From contig CAUJNA010002112.1 of NCBI GenBank assembly GCA_963377175.1, positions 717,997 through 781,996 of the forward strand: 64,000 nucleotides of DNA, written 5' to 3'. Position numbers and translations under genes: made by a program. The DNA is from Effrenium voratum (Eukaryota; Sar; Dinophyceae; Suessiales; Symbiodiniaceae). How positions within the stretch are numbered: position 1 is the first letter of the stretch; every line of letters begins with the position of its first letter. Positions 40,663 through 52,175 of the stretch are shown one piece after another. The notes under the pieces are model-generated. The model made no database searches. It had not been told where the DNA came from and saw only the letters and a program-made list of their open reading frames with translations.

Positions 40663-40838
40663 TGTGTTTGCTGGTAAGCGGGTACATGAATTCCTCAGAT
40701 CACCGCTGAACTACGCCTCCAAAACCTCACACCACCTTCGACCTCGGATGGCTGGAAACCGCTCGTTTGCTCGCCGGTGGTTTTCTCCGGTCGCTCAAGG
40801 TGAAGCCTCGAAGCCTCGGGCTCCGCGCCATCCAAAGC

Positions 40839-40894
40839 CTTTGCCAAGTCTTGTTGGAGGTCCATGAACTCGGAGAACACGGGCTGGGAGATGC
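40839..40894 (-). CDS. Exon, unknown protein (ISQPVFSEFMDLQQDLAK)
   Basis: It is bounded by CTGACTCAAG|G and GGCAAAG|GC. It begins with GC completing a codon and then reads ISQPVFSEFMDLQQDLAK. Codons are GC-ended except CAA. The frame stays open on both sides (MPLTQG before, ALDGAEPEASRLHLERPEKT after). Its start phase matches the candidate first exon at 46163-46199 and its end phase matches 38833-38951. Confidence 0.52.
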
Positions 40895-40915
40895 CTTGAG
40901 TCAGCGGCATCTAGC

Positions 40916-41070
40916 TGGAGGGGGGTGGGGTTCGACGTGGGGGGTGGGGGTGAGGATGTGGGGGTGGGGGTGCTATGGAGGCTCTGGGTCAGGGAGTTTT
41001 CTGTGAGCTTCCTTTTGGCTTCCTGTTGGTTTCCTGTTCAATCTGGTGGGGGTGGGGGTGGGGTGGGGTA
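40916..41070 (+). repeat. GGGGTG-rich simple sequence
   Basis: GGGGTGGGGG-type repeats on both sides of a 'cttccttttggcttcctgtt' block. Confidence 0.85.
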
Positions 41071-41870
41071 GTGTCCTTTTAGCTTCCGAATCTGGCTTTC
41101 AAATCTCCACATCTGGCTTCCGAAGCACACACCCAACTATCATGTTTAGAGGCGTCAAGGGCCCCCCCTTCTTTGCTCCATGGATTGGGGAGTTGGGTAT
41201 GGACCGGTATGGAGAACAAGCATTGCGGGCAGTGGCAATTTGTGTTGTACAAGAAAAAAAACTCTCACAGAGTTCTGAATTTTGCAGGTGCTTTTGTATC
41301 AAACAAGTGTTCATTCCCGCAACGTGCATCTTCGGGTGGCGCACGACGGAATGCTGCCATGGGCCTCTTGCAGCCAAGCTTGCGGCCAAATGGATGGTTC
41401 TCTCCAAATGGCTGGTTGTTCACATGCTCAAGTCCCCTGGAAAAACATATTCCCAGTAGTGACATATTCCCATTGAAACCAACCCGGGAAAAATAACTAG
41501 CATATGACTAAGCAAAGACGCCCTCGGTGCTATCGCTTCGAAAAGTTTTTCGGCACCTTGCCCAAAGGCTCACGACTGCCCGGGCCCCCAAAGAAGCAGC
41601 TATTTGAGTGGTTCTGCGGTTTACTCCAGGGTGTTCCTTTCACGGTGCCGGTCTTGGCAGCCAAATAGTAAGCAGTTAAGTTTGGCAGAGGCAAGGTCAG
41701 CCAGACATTGGCAAGGGTGTGCAAACCAAAGAGGGTGTAGGGGAACTATGCCATGCTTCGTGTGTCAAAAAAAGGACACGGGGGGAAGCTGTTTTGTTGC
41801 TTTGAAGCAAGTAGTGGGAATGAACTGGAAGCGGATTCCCTCAAAGAAAGCCACCAAACAAATGGCTTTT

Positions 41871-41961
41871 ACCTGGGCCCTCAGACTACCCATAAAACAA
41901 ATGGGATTCACCAACCATAATTTCGGTATATACATTAAAACCGTTCTTTGAGGGTCCAGGT
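41871..41961 (+). repeat. F2 palindromic element
   Basis: ACCTGGGCCCTCAGACTACC to TCTTTGAGGGTCCAGGT with the inner 'aatgggattcaccaaccataatttcgg'. Confidence 0.85.
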
Positions 41962-42494
41962 AGAATAATATAGGATCCCTCATTCCCTGCCTAACGATTT
42001 CCTTCGCTGTCCAAACTGATCACCTGCTAAAAGTCTATCTTGTGGGTTAAATGCCCCACTAAACCCGAAAAACCAAAACAAAAACATGGGATGGCTGGGA
42101 ACCACCAAGTAAAATATGGACCACCAGAGAAGGTCCATTTGTGGATCCCTCCGAAGATCATGAAGCCCACAAGCCATAGATTGAGCGATCACACCTTGTC
42201 CACAGAAACTCAAACTATTCATAAGATAATGAAAATCACATAATATGTTTGGTGTAATAACCAATGTTTAAGGTGGAATTCTGAGGGGGGTTCACGCGTT
42301 TGCTGAACTTCCAACGGTCCCCGGGATTCCCACTACCGGCCCAAGGAAAAACTTTTTCAGATAGCTCTTCGGAAGGTTTGGAGAAAAGCACGCCTACGTC
42401 AACGGTATCAACTTTCGCCCCCAGAAACATTGACAGTTGCCACAACTTGAGTTCGACCGTTTGAGTCGGGGTTGATCTACTTCTTCGTACGTAT

Positions 42495-42575
42495 ACACTT
42501 ATATATATATATATATTATTGATATACATGTGGGGGTGTGTTTGTGCGTGCGTGCGTGTGTGTGTGTGTGTGTGT
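42495..42575 (+). repeat. (TA)n and (GT)n microsatellites
   Basis: TATATATATATATATT at about 42499-42515, then GTGTTTGTGCGTGCGTGCGT and (GT)n. Confidence 0.9.
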
Positions 42576-42901
42576 TTATTATTACTTTTAACCGGGACAC
42601 CCAAATTGATTGGTTGTCCTATCGGTTTCCCTATAAAACAGACCAAAAAGGGGCACCCTCAAAAAAGACACACCGTCATAGGGCTTGGTGACGTTCTAAG
42701 GATGGCTTGTGCTTCACGCGTAGCGCGCTTGCATTGTTTTCTCTCGGCACCTTCTTGCACGCGGTTTGCTGAAGGTCTTTCGCATCTCATCAAGTCAAGG
42801 CCCAACTTAACGATGTAGGTGTTGATCAAGAACCTCCTTTACGTGGAACAACCATCAGGGAAACCACCACAAAGGACGACTAAATTGGACAAGTTACCTA
42901 T

Positions 42902-42994
42902 ACCTGGAGTCTCCATGACCCTTTAAAAATGGGGTCATTACCTACAATAAAGGGGTCATGGACCAATGTTTAAAGGGTCATGGAGACTGCAGGT
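42902..42994 (+). repeat. F3 palindromic element, near perfect
   Basis: ACCTGGAGTCTCCATGACCC to GGGTCATGGAGACTGCAGGT. The inner part GGGGTCATTACC and GGGGTCATGGACC extends the palindrome. Confidence 0.87.
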
Positions 42995-43803
42995 AGTCAA
43001 AACAAGGGGCCGAATCAACCCCCATGTGTTGTGGATGGAATCGATGGCGCGGCGCTTCTCACCCGAAAAGCCGCGACTGATTCTTCTCGGCTGATGCACT
43101 GAGGAAAGTACCTAAAGCCTGAAACTATCAATAAACAAGGGATTTCACCCCATGTTTTTTCTCGGCAACAACGCTGAACCCTCAAACTCAGGGATTTCAA
43201 ACCCCATGTTTTTTTTCGTTTTCGGCAACGCATGAAGAGAATTGTGAGGGTCCATGTACCAGAAAATCTCACTTGCAAGGCGTAACCCCATTGGCCAGGT
43301 AGATTGGGCCGCTGAGAGGGGAAAAAAAGCGATGGATCCGGGAAAACGGCCCAGTTGAAACCAGTGACCCTCTTTTTGTCGAAGACAAGCTGGGGTCCGT
43401 TCTGGGAAGAAAAGAAGCAAGCAGCAGAAAGGAAACTATGACCAGCTAGCAAAGAGTGGCAACCAAAAAGCCAGAGAGTGAGAGAGGCCCATGATCAGTT
43501 TTGGGTCACGAACTCGAATTGCTTCAAGCACGCATCTTTCAGAGCCCTAGAATCCACATCTGGTTGAGCAGCTCTAATCTTAGAACTAATCTGGATACGA
43601 AAGATATTTCGCACCACTTTGAAACCATGGAAAGCCATTCTTTGTTGGTATTTAGAGGGGAATCATCATTCTGCAATGTTTCCGACAATTCCACAAGCTG
43701 AAGTAAGGGATCCCCAAGTAAAGGGGACCTTTGTCATGGTGAGCTCGTTATACCCTCAGGTGAGCTCGAGGGTTTCTTCGGTGGTGCAGGATTTTGTCCA
43801 CAG

Positions 43804-43932
43804 TAATGTTGATGCCGGGTTAATACACCCCTGTTTATTATTCTGGGGGTGTTCCCCTCCAAAAGTGATGACTCCCACTACCAGGGACGCCCCCATTAAT
43901 AAACAGGGGTTTGTTCATCCGGGGCCAACATT
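43804..43932 (+). repeat. F7 palindromic element
   Basis: AATGTTGATGCCGGGTTAA to CATCCGGGGCCAACATT with GGGGGTGTTCCCCTCC and GGGACGCCCCC inside. It follows directly on a remnant of an F6 right arm (GGTGCAGGATTTTGTCCAC). Confidence 0.82.
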
Positions 43933-44265
43933 ATTAAAGGACTCTCCTTAGACTCCAGGTTCAAACTTTGTGCCTTCCAAAGTCCAGCAAACTCCGAGAT
44001 AACGACCCCAGTTGGTCTCTGGGCGTGGCTTGATGCGCATGCCACTAATCTATTGAACTCCGGGGCCGAAACGCGTATTTTCAACAAGGCCCCGGAGATT
44101 CGCGAGCGCTGGAAACCGGCCCATTGGGCCTCCTGCCGGGAGCTTGGCATATCAAGAGCAAGCTACTTGGACCCTCGAAATCCCCTCAAAAAATTGCGTG
44201 ATGGCCCAAAACTCATGGGGCCAAATCTCCCTTTTTGTTTGTTTGTTGGTAATTTTAGGGTTCAG

Positions 44266-44353
44266 GGAGCCGGCTGTGACACCCATTTCGCCGGTTTCGG
44301 GGCCGCAGAAACGGATGTTGTCCGCACGCCGGAGTTGAGCAGGACAGCGCGAG
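44266..44353 (+). CDS. Plus-strand exon candidate (GAGCDTHFAGFGAAET)
   Basis: It lies between GGGTTCAG|G and GCGCGAG|GC on the plus strand. The reading is GAGCDTHFAGFGAAETDVVR, TPELSRTAR. The minus strand is also open (LRRADNIRFCGPETGEM) but lacks AG|G borders. If real, it is the only well-bordered exon on the plus strand, implying a gene on that strand or an antisense gene in the intron. The acceptor is the end of an F2 element. Confidence 0.35.
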
Positions 44354-45060
44354 GCTTCGTTTCTTCGCGCTTCAACCCGCAAGTCGGAGTGGGCCAAGGG
44401 TTCATCCAAACACCTGAACCCGAAGGAGCTTCCTGGACCCGAAGTCCAACTTAAAAATGGGGTATTGCCAAGCCAATATGGGGTAAATCTCATTTTTTAT
44501 CGGTACTTTGAGGGTTCGGGTAGGCATGAAAAGGAAATTCGCCAGCCATAATTTGTGAGCAAATATGGGCAAATAGCCCATGCTTAAAGTTGGAATTTGG
44601 AGCGGGTAGGTTCTTCGTTCAATCGATTTTTGCAGCCCCCCAAACAATGAGCCGAACCAGCCCTGAAAACACTGCGTACAGTACCAAGAACAACCCGGAC
44701 TGTCAAATTGCCGCTGAGAATTGCTTTTCACTGTTGGGCGGGGGGGGGGGGGGGACGGGGGGAGCAGAGTCAACCGCCAGGTTTTCCTGACATCCGGGGA
44801 AAAACAGGAAAACATTGTCTGAGAATCCCTAGCTGTTGGGGGGTCTGTACAGATTTTGTAGTTTCTGTTGGAAATCATCATGGCGTGTAGAAATGGTGAT
44901 TGGCCAATCATTCTCCTGAAATTGACTGCTGCAGCTTCCGTTGCCCCTTAGGGACCCAAGCAAAAAAGGTCAACTTGTTGGGGCGATGACAAACATGGAC
45001 CAAAATGGGAATACCAAAAGGTAACAACAAATCGATTTGCTGTGGACAAGGGAGAATTTC

Positions 45061-45150
45061 CGAACCCTCAAACTATACCAAAAACAAACGGAATTCAGCC
45101 CGTAGTTTTAAACGCAACAGCCAATGTTTAGAGAATTTTGAGGGTCCGGG
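45061..45150 (+). repeat. F2 palindromic element
   Basis: CGAACCCTCAAACTATACC to ATTTTGAGGGTCCGGG. Confidence 0.82.
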
Positions 45151-45927
45151 TTGATTGCTGTAGCTGGGAGATGGGCTTTCACGAGAGGTTTACCATGGAA
45201 GCACCCAATGGAACAAGAGATCCTGTAAACTCCGGCGAGAAGCTATGGCAGCCAGGCGGCTGCCGGAGGGCGATTCTTCGTTTTGAAAGCAATTCCTGCC
45301 TTCGATTCGCCGCTTCCCAAACATACGATATGGGTCTGTTGTTTTAGGGAACCGGTTCCAAAACTGGATTTCGGTGACCCTGTTGGTTTCCCTTTAAAAC
45401 CACAAAAGCGCAAGGACAAATGAAGTGTCCTTTAGGTTTCCCATTAAATTTGTGCAGTTGGGTTGTCCGGTTGTTTTGCGGGAAAATTGGGGTGTCCCTC
45501 CTCTCCTCCCCCGCACCAGTAGTAGACCAATCATATTGTAAGCTGCTCACACCAGAACGCTCCATGAAAGCAATTTGCCCACACCTCCAGATGGGTCAAA
45601 CGTTGGCGTGTATCACTCATATATGGATTGTCTGGGATGCAATCCAAACTAAAATAATAACTTCCAGTGAGTCGAATTCTTTACAGCCTCAACAAATCGA
45701 AGTACTAATGGGTATCCATCAAAATTCGGGTAACTCAATAAAGAAGGTTGTGATCCTTATGTTTTCCCTTTGACACCAAACAAATATTCCCTCGAAATAA
45801 CAAGCAGCGCAAAGTTGCCAGTGATTCACATCAGGTCAAGACAAATCTTGTCCCTCGCCCTGTCCCGAGAAGTTCCAGGTGGCGATGGTTCAGGCGCGCA
45901 GCCTGACACGGCAAAGGCCCCAGGTTT

Positions 45928-46041
45928 CTAGATCCTCCAGTAGAGAGGTTAGAATAAGGGTACCCCTTTTTTCTGTAGTCTATTTTAGTAGGGGAACCCT
46001 CCCCCCAAAACAGGGTAAAAGGGCACGACTGGGGGACCTAG
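45928..46041 (+). mobile_element. F1 element, complete
   Basis: CTAGATCCTCCAGTAGAGAG to ACGACTGGGGGACCTAG. Confidence 0.85.
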
Positions 46042-46162
46042 GTTTGGTTTGCTTTTCCCTTATGATGGCTGTCGATACCTTTGCGCCATTTCCGGAGCCA
46101 TGGGTTGCCCTTATCCCCCCGTCCCGGCGGTGCACGGACCCGAAAAAAAACCATCCTGGCGC

Positions 46163-46199
46163 CTGTGGCCACAGACAAGACGCGGCGCCAGAAGGCCAT
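46163..46199 (-). CDS. Candidate first exon with ATG (MAFWRRVLSVAT)
   Basis: The ATG at 46199 sits in AAGCCATGG. It is followed by twelve codons, mostly GC-ended, reading MAFWRRVLSVAT plus one base, then GCCACAG|GC. The short positively charged start could be a targeting peptide. Phase 1 at its end matches the exon at 40839-40894, and from there two more exons match in phase (38833-38951 and 36699-36804). An alternative frame here (GWEYDLDFKPWPSGAASCLW) is also open. No SL, TATA or other promoter element is visible. Confidence 0.42.
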
Positions 46200-46842
46200 G
46201 GCTTAAAATCCAAATCGTACTCCCAGCCCAATCCCCACTAAAATAGACAAACGTGGGTGGCAAGTTCACCTACCCAAACGACCCACAAAACGGGATTCGA
46301 CCAACCATAAATTCGGGGCAATCACCCTATTTTTAGAGAATCTGCAGGGTCCGGGGGCAGATGTCCACATACCTGACCCTTAAAACGCACCCATGTTAAG
46401 ACTTCTGCAAAACTCCAGCCAGAGATTTGCGCCATGTGAAAAGGGTGAGCTCTGCAAGGCAAGTCGTCCACTCAAAAAGCTCGCAGGCCAGTGTGTCTAC
46501 CAGCAGTCCGAAGCTGAAGCTTGCCAACCCACCGAGAGAAAATGTATCCAAAAGCGGCTGGTGGTTTTCAAGAGAAAATAGGACACTGAGCAGATCTGAG
46601 CAGTCCGTTTTCCGATCCCCGGCTGGGAGCTTAACAACTCTTGGTGTGATATAATCGGAGACTCTCCAGGTACCGCAAAACCAACTAAAACCAGCTAACA
46701 CCACCTAAAACCAACTAAAACCTATGCCTACATGATTCATTCCACCAAAGGGCCCCCAATGAAAAATGGAATATGACCAATGAACATGGCTGGTTCCTTT
46801 TGGTTTCCCTTGGCCATTTTGAAGGCACGGGCATATGCATCT

Positions 46843-46943
46843 ACCTAGAGTCTCCTTCTGACCCTTGAAAAATGGTTGGTCATTACCTAAAAGCATGGGG
46901 TCATTGACTCATTTTTATTTCGGGGCATGGAGACTCCAGGTAC
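46843..46943 (+). repeat. F3 palindromic element
   Basis: ACCTAGAGTCTCCTTCTGACC to GGGGCATGGAGACTCCAGGT. It is followed by TACCGCTAAACCAACTAAAA, which also occurs at 46670-46690, so the flank is duplicated too. Confidence 0.83.
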
Positions 46944-47077
46944 CGCTAAACCAACTAAAACCATCAAAAAAGACCTATGCCCAGTGGATCTCAGCTTGTA
47001 GCCAGGCAACCAGCTACCTTCCTTTTCGAAAGGGTGACGCTTGCCCTTTGTTCCCTACTAAACCAGGTAATATGGGC

Positions 47078-47197
47078 TGTCCTCAGATCCCCCGTTCAAA
47101 GTTTAACTTTTAGTGGGCTAAATAGAAATCCAACCACTCAAAAGCTAAAAGGCTAAAAGGCCAAGGAACCGGATGGCCTTCGGGAGCCACCAAGCCA
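47078..47197 (+). repeat. F4 element
   Basis: GGGCTGTCCTCAGATCCCCC, AAAGTTTAACTTTTAGTGGG and GGAACCGGATGGCCTTCGGG. Confidence 0.8.
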
Positions 47198-47230
47198 AAT
47201 AACTGGATCCACGTGAGGGGATGGCCGAGC

Positions 47231-47292
47231 CTGAAAACCCCACTTTACCGCCGCGAGAAGATCGCCGGCGACGAGGCGCAAGTGGAAGTGAC
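47231..47292 (-). CDS. 62-nt exon, unknown protein (LRLVAGDLLAAVKW)
   Basis: It is bounded by TTTCGACTCAG|G and GGTTTTCAG|GC. It begins GT, then HFHLRLVAGDLLAAVKWGFQ. An alternative donor GCG|GTAAAG would cut it after LLAA. Codons in the middle are strongly GC-ended. The plus strand reads TPLYRREKIAGDEAQVE, but its borders are poorer. If the ATG at 46199 starts a new gene, this exon belongs to the gene upstream. Confidence 0.5.
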
Positions 47293-47876
47293 CTGAGTCG
47301 AAATCAAAGGGCCCTCAAAAACATCCGACTTCATGGGTTGCAAGCTGCGACCCAAAATGCTGGAGTTGGTGAATTCTCTCCATTTGTTGTTGGTAATTCG
47401 AGGGTGGCTGGGAACAAAAGAGGGTTCCTTAAACGATTTAGATACATTCAACCCCATCGCAGCTGGCTTAGGTTCAAAGGCTTGGCCGAACCTGCTTTAG
47501 GCTGTTCCTAGTGTGGATGGTTGCGACATCCAGAAATCACACCCTGGAGTCTCCATGACCCTTAACAAAAATGGGGTTATCACCCAAACAGCTCGACAGA
47601 AAGGTTCGATTTCCAATACAAATGCCATTTTTTGCCACCTTGGTGCTGCGGTCTTCGAAACAATCCACAGTATGGAACCAGGGTCTGGTTGTGATTCTTG
47701 CAAAACAAGCGTGCTGCAAAACTGGGTCTCTCCCAAATAGGACCCCTCAAAATAGGTTGGTTTCCTTTTGGTGTCCCTTGAAAACCGTCCCAAGAAGATA
47801 ATGCCATTCTCTCCGGTGAACAACCCGGCGGCTATCTATGGTTTCCCTGTAAACCATCATCCCAACAAGGGCTCCA

Positions 47877-48035
47877 TACTGTGGATGGTTGCGAAATCCA
47901 TTTCGCGCCACCTTTCAGAAACCCAACGGAATGATACGATCCCCAAACGTACATCCCAACAATCGTTACGGTGTCAACCATGGTTTCAGTTCTAGATGGC
48001 ACGAGACTTACGGATTTCGCAACCATCCGCAGTAC
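47877..48035 (+). repeat. F6 element with duplicated right end
   Basis: TACTGTGGATGGTTGCGAAAT to CGGATTTCGCAACCATCCGCAGTAC. The right arm plus CAAGGCTGTCCAAACTG is then repeated (48000-48045 and 48055-48090) and runs into an F4 copy. Confidence 0.8.
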
Positions 48036-48082
48036 AAGGCTGTCCAAACTGGTTTCGCGACCATCCGCAGTACAAGGCTGTC

Positions 48083-48190
48083 CAAACTGATCTGTTGCTA
48101 AAAGCCAACTAGTGGGTGAAATTTGGAAACCCGACCACTTAACCAGCTAAAAGCAGCTAAAAGCCAAAGTTGAGCCGGATGGCTGGGAGC
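48083..48190 (+). repeat. F4 element
   Basis: CTGTCCAAACTGATCTGTTG, 'aactagtgggtgaaatttgg' and GAGCCGGATGGCTGGGAGCC. Confidence 0.75.
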
Positions 48191-48370
48191 CAAGCTCCAT
48201 GTTCTCCCGCGAAAAGAAACAAAAAAGCTCCATGTTCTCCCGCGAAAAGACAAAAAACAAAAAACGGCCCAGCTCCGAAAACAACAACTACAACTACAAA
48301 AACAAAAATCAAAAAAGAAAAGCCCCAGCTCCATGCGCGAGTCTCGAGTGGCTCTCTTGAAGACGCCCTC

Positions 48371-48424
48371 CTGGTCGATACGCCGGTAGGGCTTCACGCG
48401 AGCCCCCTGCAGCACATCCAGCAC
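48371..48424 (-). CDS. 54-nt exon, unknown protein (VLDVLQGARVKPYRRIDQ)
   Basis: The acceptor is ACTTGGCGAG|G and the donor ATCGACCAG|GA. Eighteen mostly GC-ended codons read VLDVLQGARVKPYRRIDQ. The frame stays open further (EGVFKRATRDSRMELG), so a later donor is possible. Phase 0 both ends. No recognised family. Confidence 0.52.
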
Positions 48425-50447
48425 CTCGCCAAGTCGACATGGTCTGAGCTAGGCGTCTGCCAAGCTTGGTGGAGAAACTGTGCGTTGTGTTTCTGCTTTT
48501 TTTTTGTTGTTATATTTTTATTGTGCTTCTTTTTGTTGTTCGGTCAAGTTCCTTGGTGAAGTAGAAGTTGGCAAGTAAGATGCCATAATCAGGCTGCCAA
48601 ATCAGTTGCCAAAAGGGTTGGTGGAGGGGTCTTCGGATGTGTTGAATGCTTACTTGTTGCGTTTGTCTTCTGTTTTGAATGTGGTACCTCCTGATATCTC
48701 CTGACTGAAAGAGGGGGCCAGCATAATGCAAACCTTTTCCACAACAAACAAGCGAAAAAGGGGCCATTCAGTCAGCCAAACACGTGCGAGGCTCCATTTA
48801 TTTGGCACTGCAAACTGTATAACCGAACGCCCTGCAGCTTGCTGTGCTGGGGATGTTTCTGCAAAGTCAGATTGAGTAGCTTTGGCCAAATGCATTGTTT
48901 TCCTGACAACTCACAGTCCTCCAATTGAAAAATCAAAAAGAGAGCTTTGGCCCAGTGCAAAATTAAGGGCAAACTAAAGGCATCCAGTTGGCGAGCCGAA
49001 TTTGCAAGCTTTGCCCAAATGCATGTTTGAGGGCAGAAAAAAGGCACGTGGATCCTCATATGTTGCGACACAAAATGCTGGGATTGGTAAATCCCGACTT
49101 GTTCTATGGCAACCTGAACCCTCAATCCCCCCCAAATGTGTATATATGTATATACATATATGAGACAAAATCACTGGGTTGCAAAATAAGCATCATTAAC
49201 TTGGACGTTTGAGGGTGCAGGCATGTTAACAAGGGGTTGTTGATTGATGAGATTCTTTCCAAAATCATTTTCCTGCTTGCTAGTTCTTTCGGGTCCAGGC
49301 AGTGACTTCACTAAAACAATCAAAGTTTCAGATGAGCAAAGATGGGTTTCCACTTGTCCAAAGGCGCTGTGATCCATCTGTTCACTATGGCCAGTTTGAG
49401 GGTCCTTGAATTCAGATGAGCAAAGGCCCATTAGAAGTAGAGAGATTGAAAGAACCTTATATAAGCCAAGCTTTGGATGAGTCGAGGTTTGGGGGATCCA
49501 TTTGCTTAACTCTCCTCGAACAAAATGATAAATATGCCCAGTACATAAACCGCTTTGCTTTAAAACTACGAGGGAAAATAAGGAATAGTCATGGAAGTTA
49601 GCGGATCCATTGTTTTCGAAAATTATTCGGATCTCGTGGTTGCTGCAACGACCCCTCTGCAACAAGGTCAAAACCTTTTCTGGGTTCAGCACGGAAAGCC
49701 AGCCAACCAAATAAAGTCTAATATCCAACCCAATAGCAAACAAGCAATGTTGCACCTGACTTGTTTTGATTTTTTGGGGGAGAGTATTGCCCTTATGAAT
49801 AAAGTAGCAACAATCACCCCAACATGAACCCTTGGATCTTCATAGATGGGTTGGGTTATGCGTACCCCCCCACCCCACCCCTTTCACCCCTTTCAAGGGC
49901 TTCAGTTGCACAAACCGAACGAGGGCTTCAGAAGATCTGCCTGAACGGCCCAAGTGCCCAAACCGACCCTCAGAGAGGGTTTGGGGCTTCCTCGCGAAAT
50001 GCCACCACCAAAAGCGGAGGCACATCGGGGCTTCCTTGCTGAAAGTGGTCGCTTTGCCCATGCCCAAGACAAAAACGCGTCCAGTTGGCTATGAACTTCT
50101 GGGCTGTCCAAACTGATCCCCTGCTGAAAGTTCAACTTGTAGTGGGTTAACCACCAAGTTTTAAGAGTTGGATCAGCGGTTGGTGGCAACCTCCTCCCCA
50201 AAGGCTCTGGGACCCACAAATTTGTTTTCCGTCGTGTTTGGAGGAACCTATGGACTTTCTTCCTGAGATCCACTGCTAAACTTTTAGTGGGAGAAATGGC
50301 CAAAAGCCTACAAACCTAAGTTGACCCGGACGATTCGCTGGGAACCAGGAAGTAAGCAACACCCACCCATCCTTTGGAGTCCTCAACTTCAATTTGCACC
50401 AGGTGCCACGCGGTGCTTCAATGGAAAACCCTTGAGACGTCCGTCGC
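48425..50447 (-). other. 2-kb stretch, probably intron
   Basis: It holds an F2-like element with a TA run (49111-49222), a low-complexity CAA/AAC region before 48340 and two partial F4 copies (50102-50155 and 50256-50352). The minus-strand frame over 49171-49755 is long (194 codons) but has AT-rich, unbiased codons. I do not call it. Confidence 0.4.
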
Positions 50448-50498
50448 CTGCAAACTCGCAAGCTTGAAGAGCCACAGCATCACAGCATGGCCCACCGC
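50448..50498 (-). CDS. 51-nt exon, hydrophobic (AVGHAVMLWLFKLASLQ)
   Basis: It lies between CCTGTCAG|G and TTTGCAG|GC. Seventeen codons read AVGHAVMLWLFKLASLQ, a possible amphipathic or membrane helix. Phase 0 both ends. An overlapping frame (GGGPCCDAVALQACEFAGDG) is also open and longer, so the frame is not certain. Confidence 0.48.
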
Positions 50499-50573
50499 CT
50501 GACAGGAACACTCCATGTATGACTTCTATCAAACAACCAAACCCATGAATGGGTGCAATGTTGTGTCTATGGT

Positions 50574-50595
50574 GTATATATATATATATATTATA
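50574..50595 (+). repeat. (TA)n microsatellite
   Basis: TATATATATATATATATATT. Confidence 0.9.
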
Positions 50596-50817
50596 CAGAG
50601 CCACGCATGAGGTGTGTATGTGTATCTTTGCAGCACGGCCCCATCATTGTTTGAGACAAAAACAAAAAAAACGTGTTTTGGTGGTATGGGAAACCAGGAG
50701 TTCTCAGGAAGGCCACAGGAAGATTACCGGAAGTTGGAAAGAAGGTAACAAAAAGCAAAACCAAAAACAACCCCTTGTTAACACATGCAAAGAAGCAGCC
50801 ATTGTTTAAATAGCCTC

Positions 50818-50909
50818 CTGAACCCTCAAACTACCCATACAAAAATGGCATTCGGGCCATAAATTTGGGGCAACAACCAATTTTTACGTTGGAATCTTGA
50901 GGGTGCAGG
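50818..50909 (+). repeat. F2 palindromic element
   Basis: CCTGAACCCTCAAACTACCC to AATCTTGAGGGTGCAGG. Confidence 0.84.
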
Positions 50910-51860
50910 CTCCTTTCGGCTTCTCTTTGAGGGGCCCAAGGGTCTGGTAGGTTGAAGAAGTTGCGCCCCTTCGTACCGCAGGAGCTCAACAACAATAGCT
51001 GGCTGGACCACAATGGGCTCAATCCAGTTCCTTTGCCTTGCTGTGACCGCTCCCGCCTCACCTTGCTTTACGTGGGCCGTTTTTAGGACCGCCCCATGTT
51101 CGCTTTGCGTGATTCAAGACGAACCCCCCCGAACTCGAGCTTCATTTCTGGGGCCTTGAAGCTCAACTCTTCGACCCTTTGTGGCGTCAAAACATGCGGC
51201 GATTCCAGAAGCTGAAAGAATCGGATCCCCAAGGACCTTTATCATGAGCTTGTGATACCTGGTGAGCTCGCGATAAACTAGGCAGACTGAAGGATTCAGA
51301 ATCCACTTGCCACTTCGACTCCACTTGCGAACTTTGAGTCGGGTTATAAGTTGTCGCCCATCGACAAATTGGAATTATCATATACCTGGACCCTCAAAAC
51401 TCCCTTACAAATGGAGCAAATGGGTTGCCCCAAAGCTATGCTCAAAGTTGGTCGCCCGCTTCCCTTAAGCCTTAAGCCGACTCCTTTTAGATGAAGTGCC
51501 ATCCGCGCCCTTGCTCTTCGCGTATTTGGCAAGCGGCTACGCCAACCAAGTACTTGCAAGACCCACACACGCAACTAGAATGGGATTCCACTTTATCTCT
51601 CACTGAGCAGCATTTAAGTCAATCAACCAAAAAGCCAGCAGAGAATGGGGAATGAGCCCAGACAATATATGCAACGTGTACCTTCCTAGTGAATCTCCTT
51701 CCGGTTCATTCCCACGAAAACTCCATACTGAGAACCCGACAAGTTGTAGCCTCCTACCTTTGCTTTCCACTTAAGCCAAGCGCAAAAGGGCTTTTGTTGG
51801 GTGGTTCCCAGCGTTAGTCAGGGACCTTAGCACCCTTGCCCCCATGACCTCCCCCCAATC

Positions 51861-52121
51861 TTATTTGGTGTGAGGGTGCCGCGTCACAAGAAATGTTTTG
51901 GTGAGGCAATCGCTTGCGCGGTGCTTTCGCGCCCATCGGAAACTGGCATTAAAGCTTGTTTTCGTTTTTGCGAACACTGGAATTGAACGAGACGGGATTG
52001 TGTGACAACACATTCGATAGCAAAGCATTCCCGGACTTTGTGTTGGGTGTTCTGGTTCTGGATTTGCGTCTGCTGCTTTATTGCGGGTGCCGCTTGAGAG
52101 AACCTTTTTCTGGTGGGTCAA
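51861..52121 (-). CDS. Unassigned ORF, orientation uncertain
   Basis: The minus frame gives 86 residues (including CYRMCCHTIPSRSIPVFAKT). The plus strand has two open frames (SLARCFRAHRKLALKLVFVF and KAFPDFVLGVLVLDLRLLLY, the latter hydrophobic). There are no splice borders. It may be part of a decayed coding repeat. Confidence 0.22.
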   Translation of the reverse strand: MTHQKKVLSSGTRNKAADANPEPEHPTQSPGMLCYRMCCHTIPSRSIPVFAKTKTSFNASFRWARKHRASDCLTKTFLVTRHPHTK

Positions 52122-52175
52122 TCATGAACCCTTTGCGCCAAGCCTTTGGCGGTGGCGTGTCAGAGGACGGCGAAA

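Larger units (their letters stand above)
40895..46162 (-). other. 5.3-kb stretch without clear minus-strand exon
   Basis: It holds F2 (41871-41961, 45061-45150), F4-like (42010-42110), TA and TG microsatellites (42497-42575), F3 (42902-42994), F7 (43804-43932), F1 (45928-46041) and a plus-strand exon candidate (44266-44353). If the phase-based gene model holds, this is a single intron. Confidence 0.4.

Noticed and set aside
49171..49755. 194-codon minus-strand ORF
   Set aside because: Composition and third positions are not GC-biased like the credible exons. It spans an F2-like end and has no recognisable motif.
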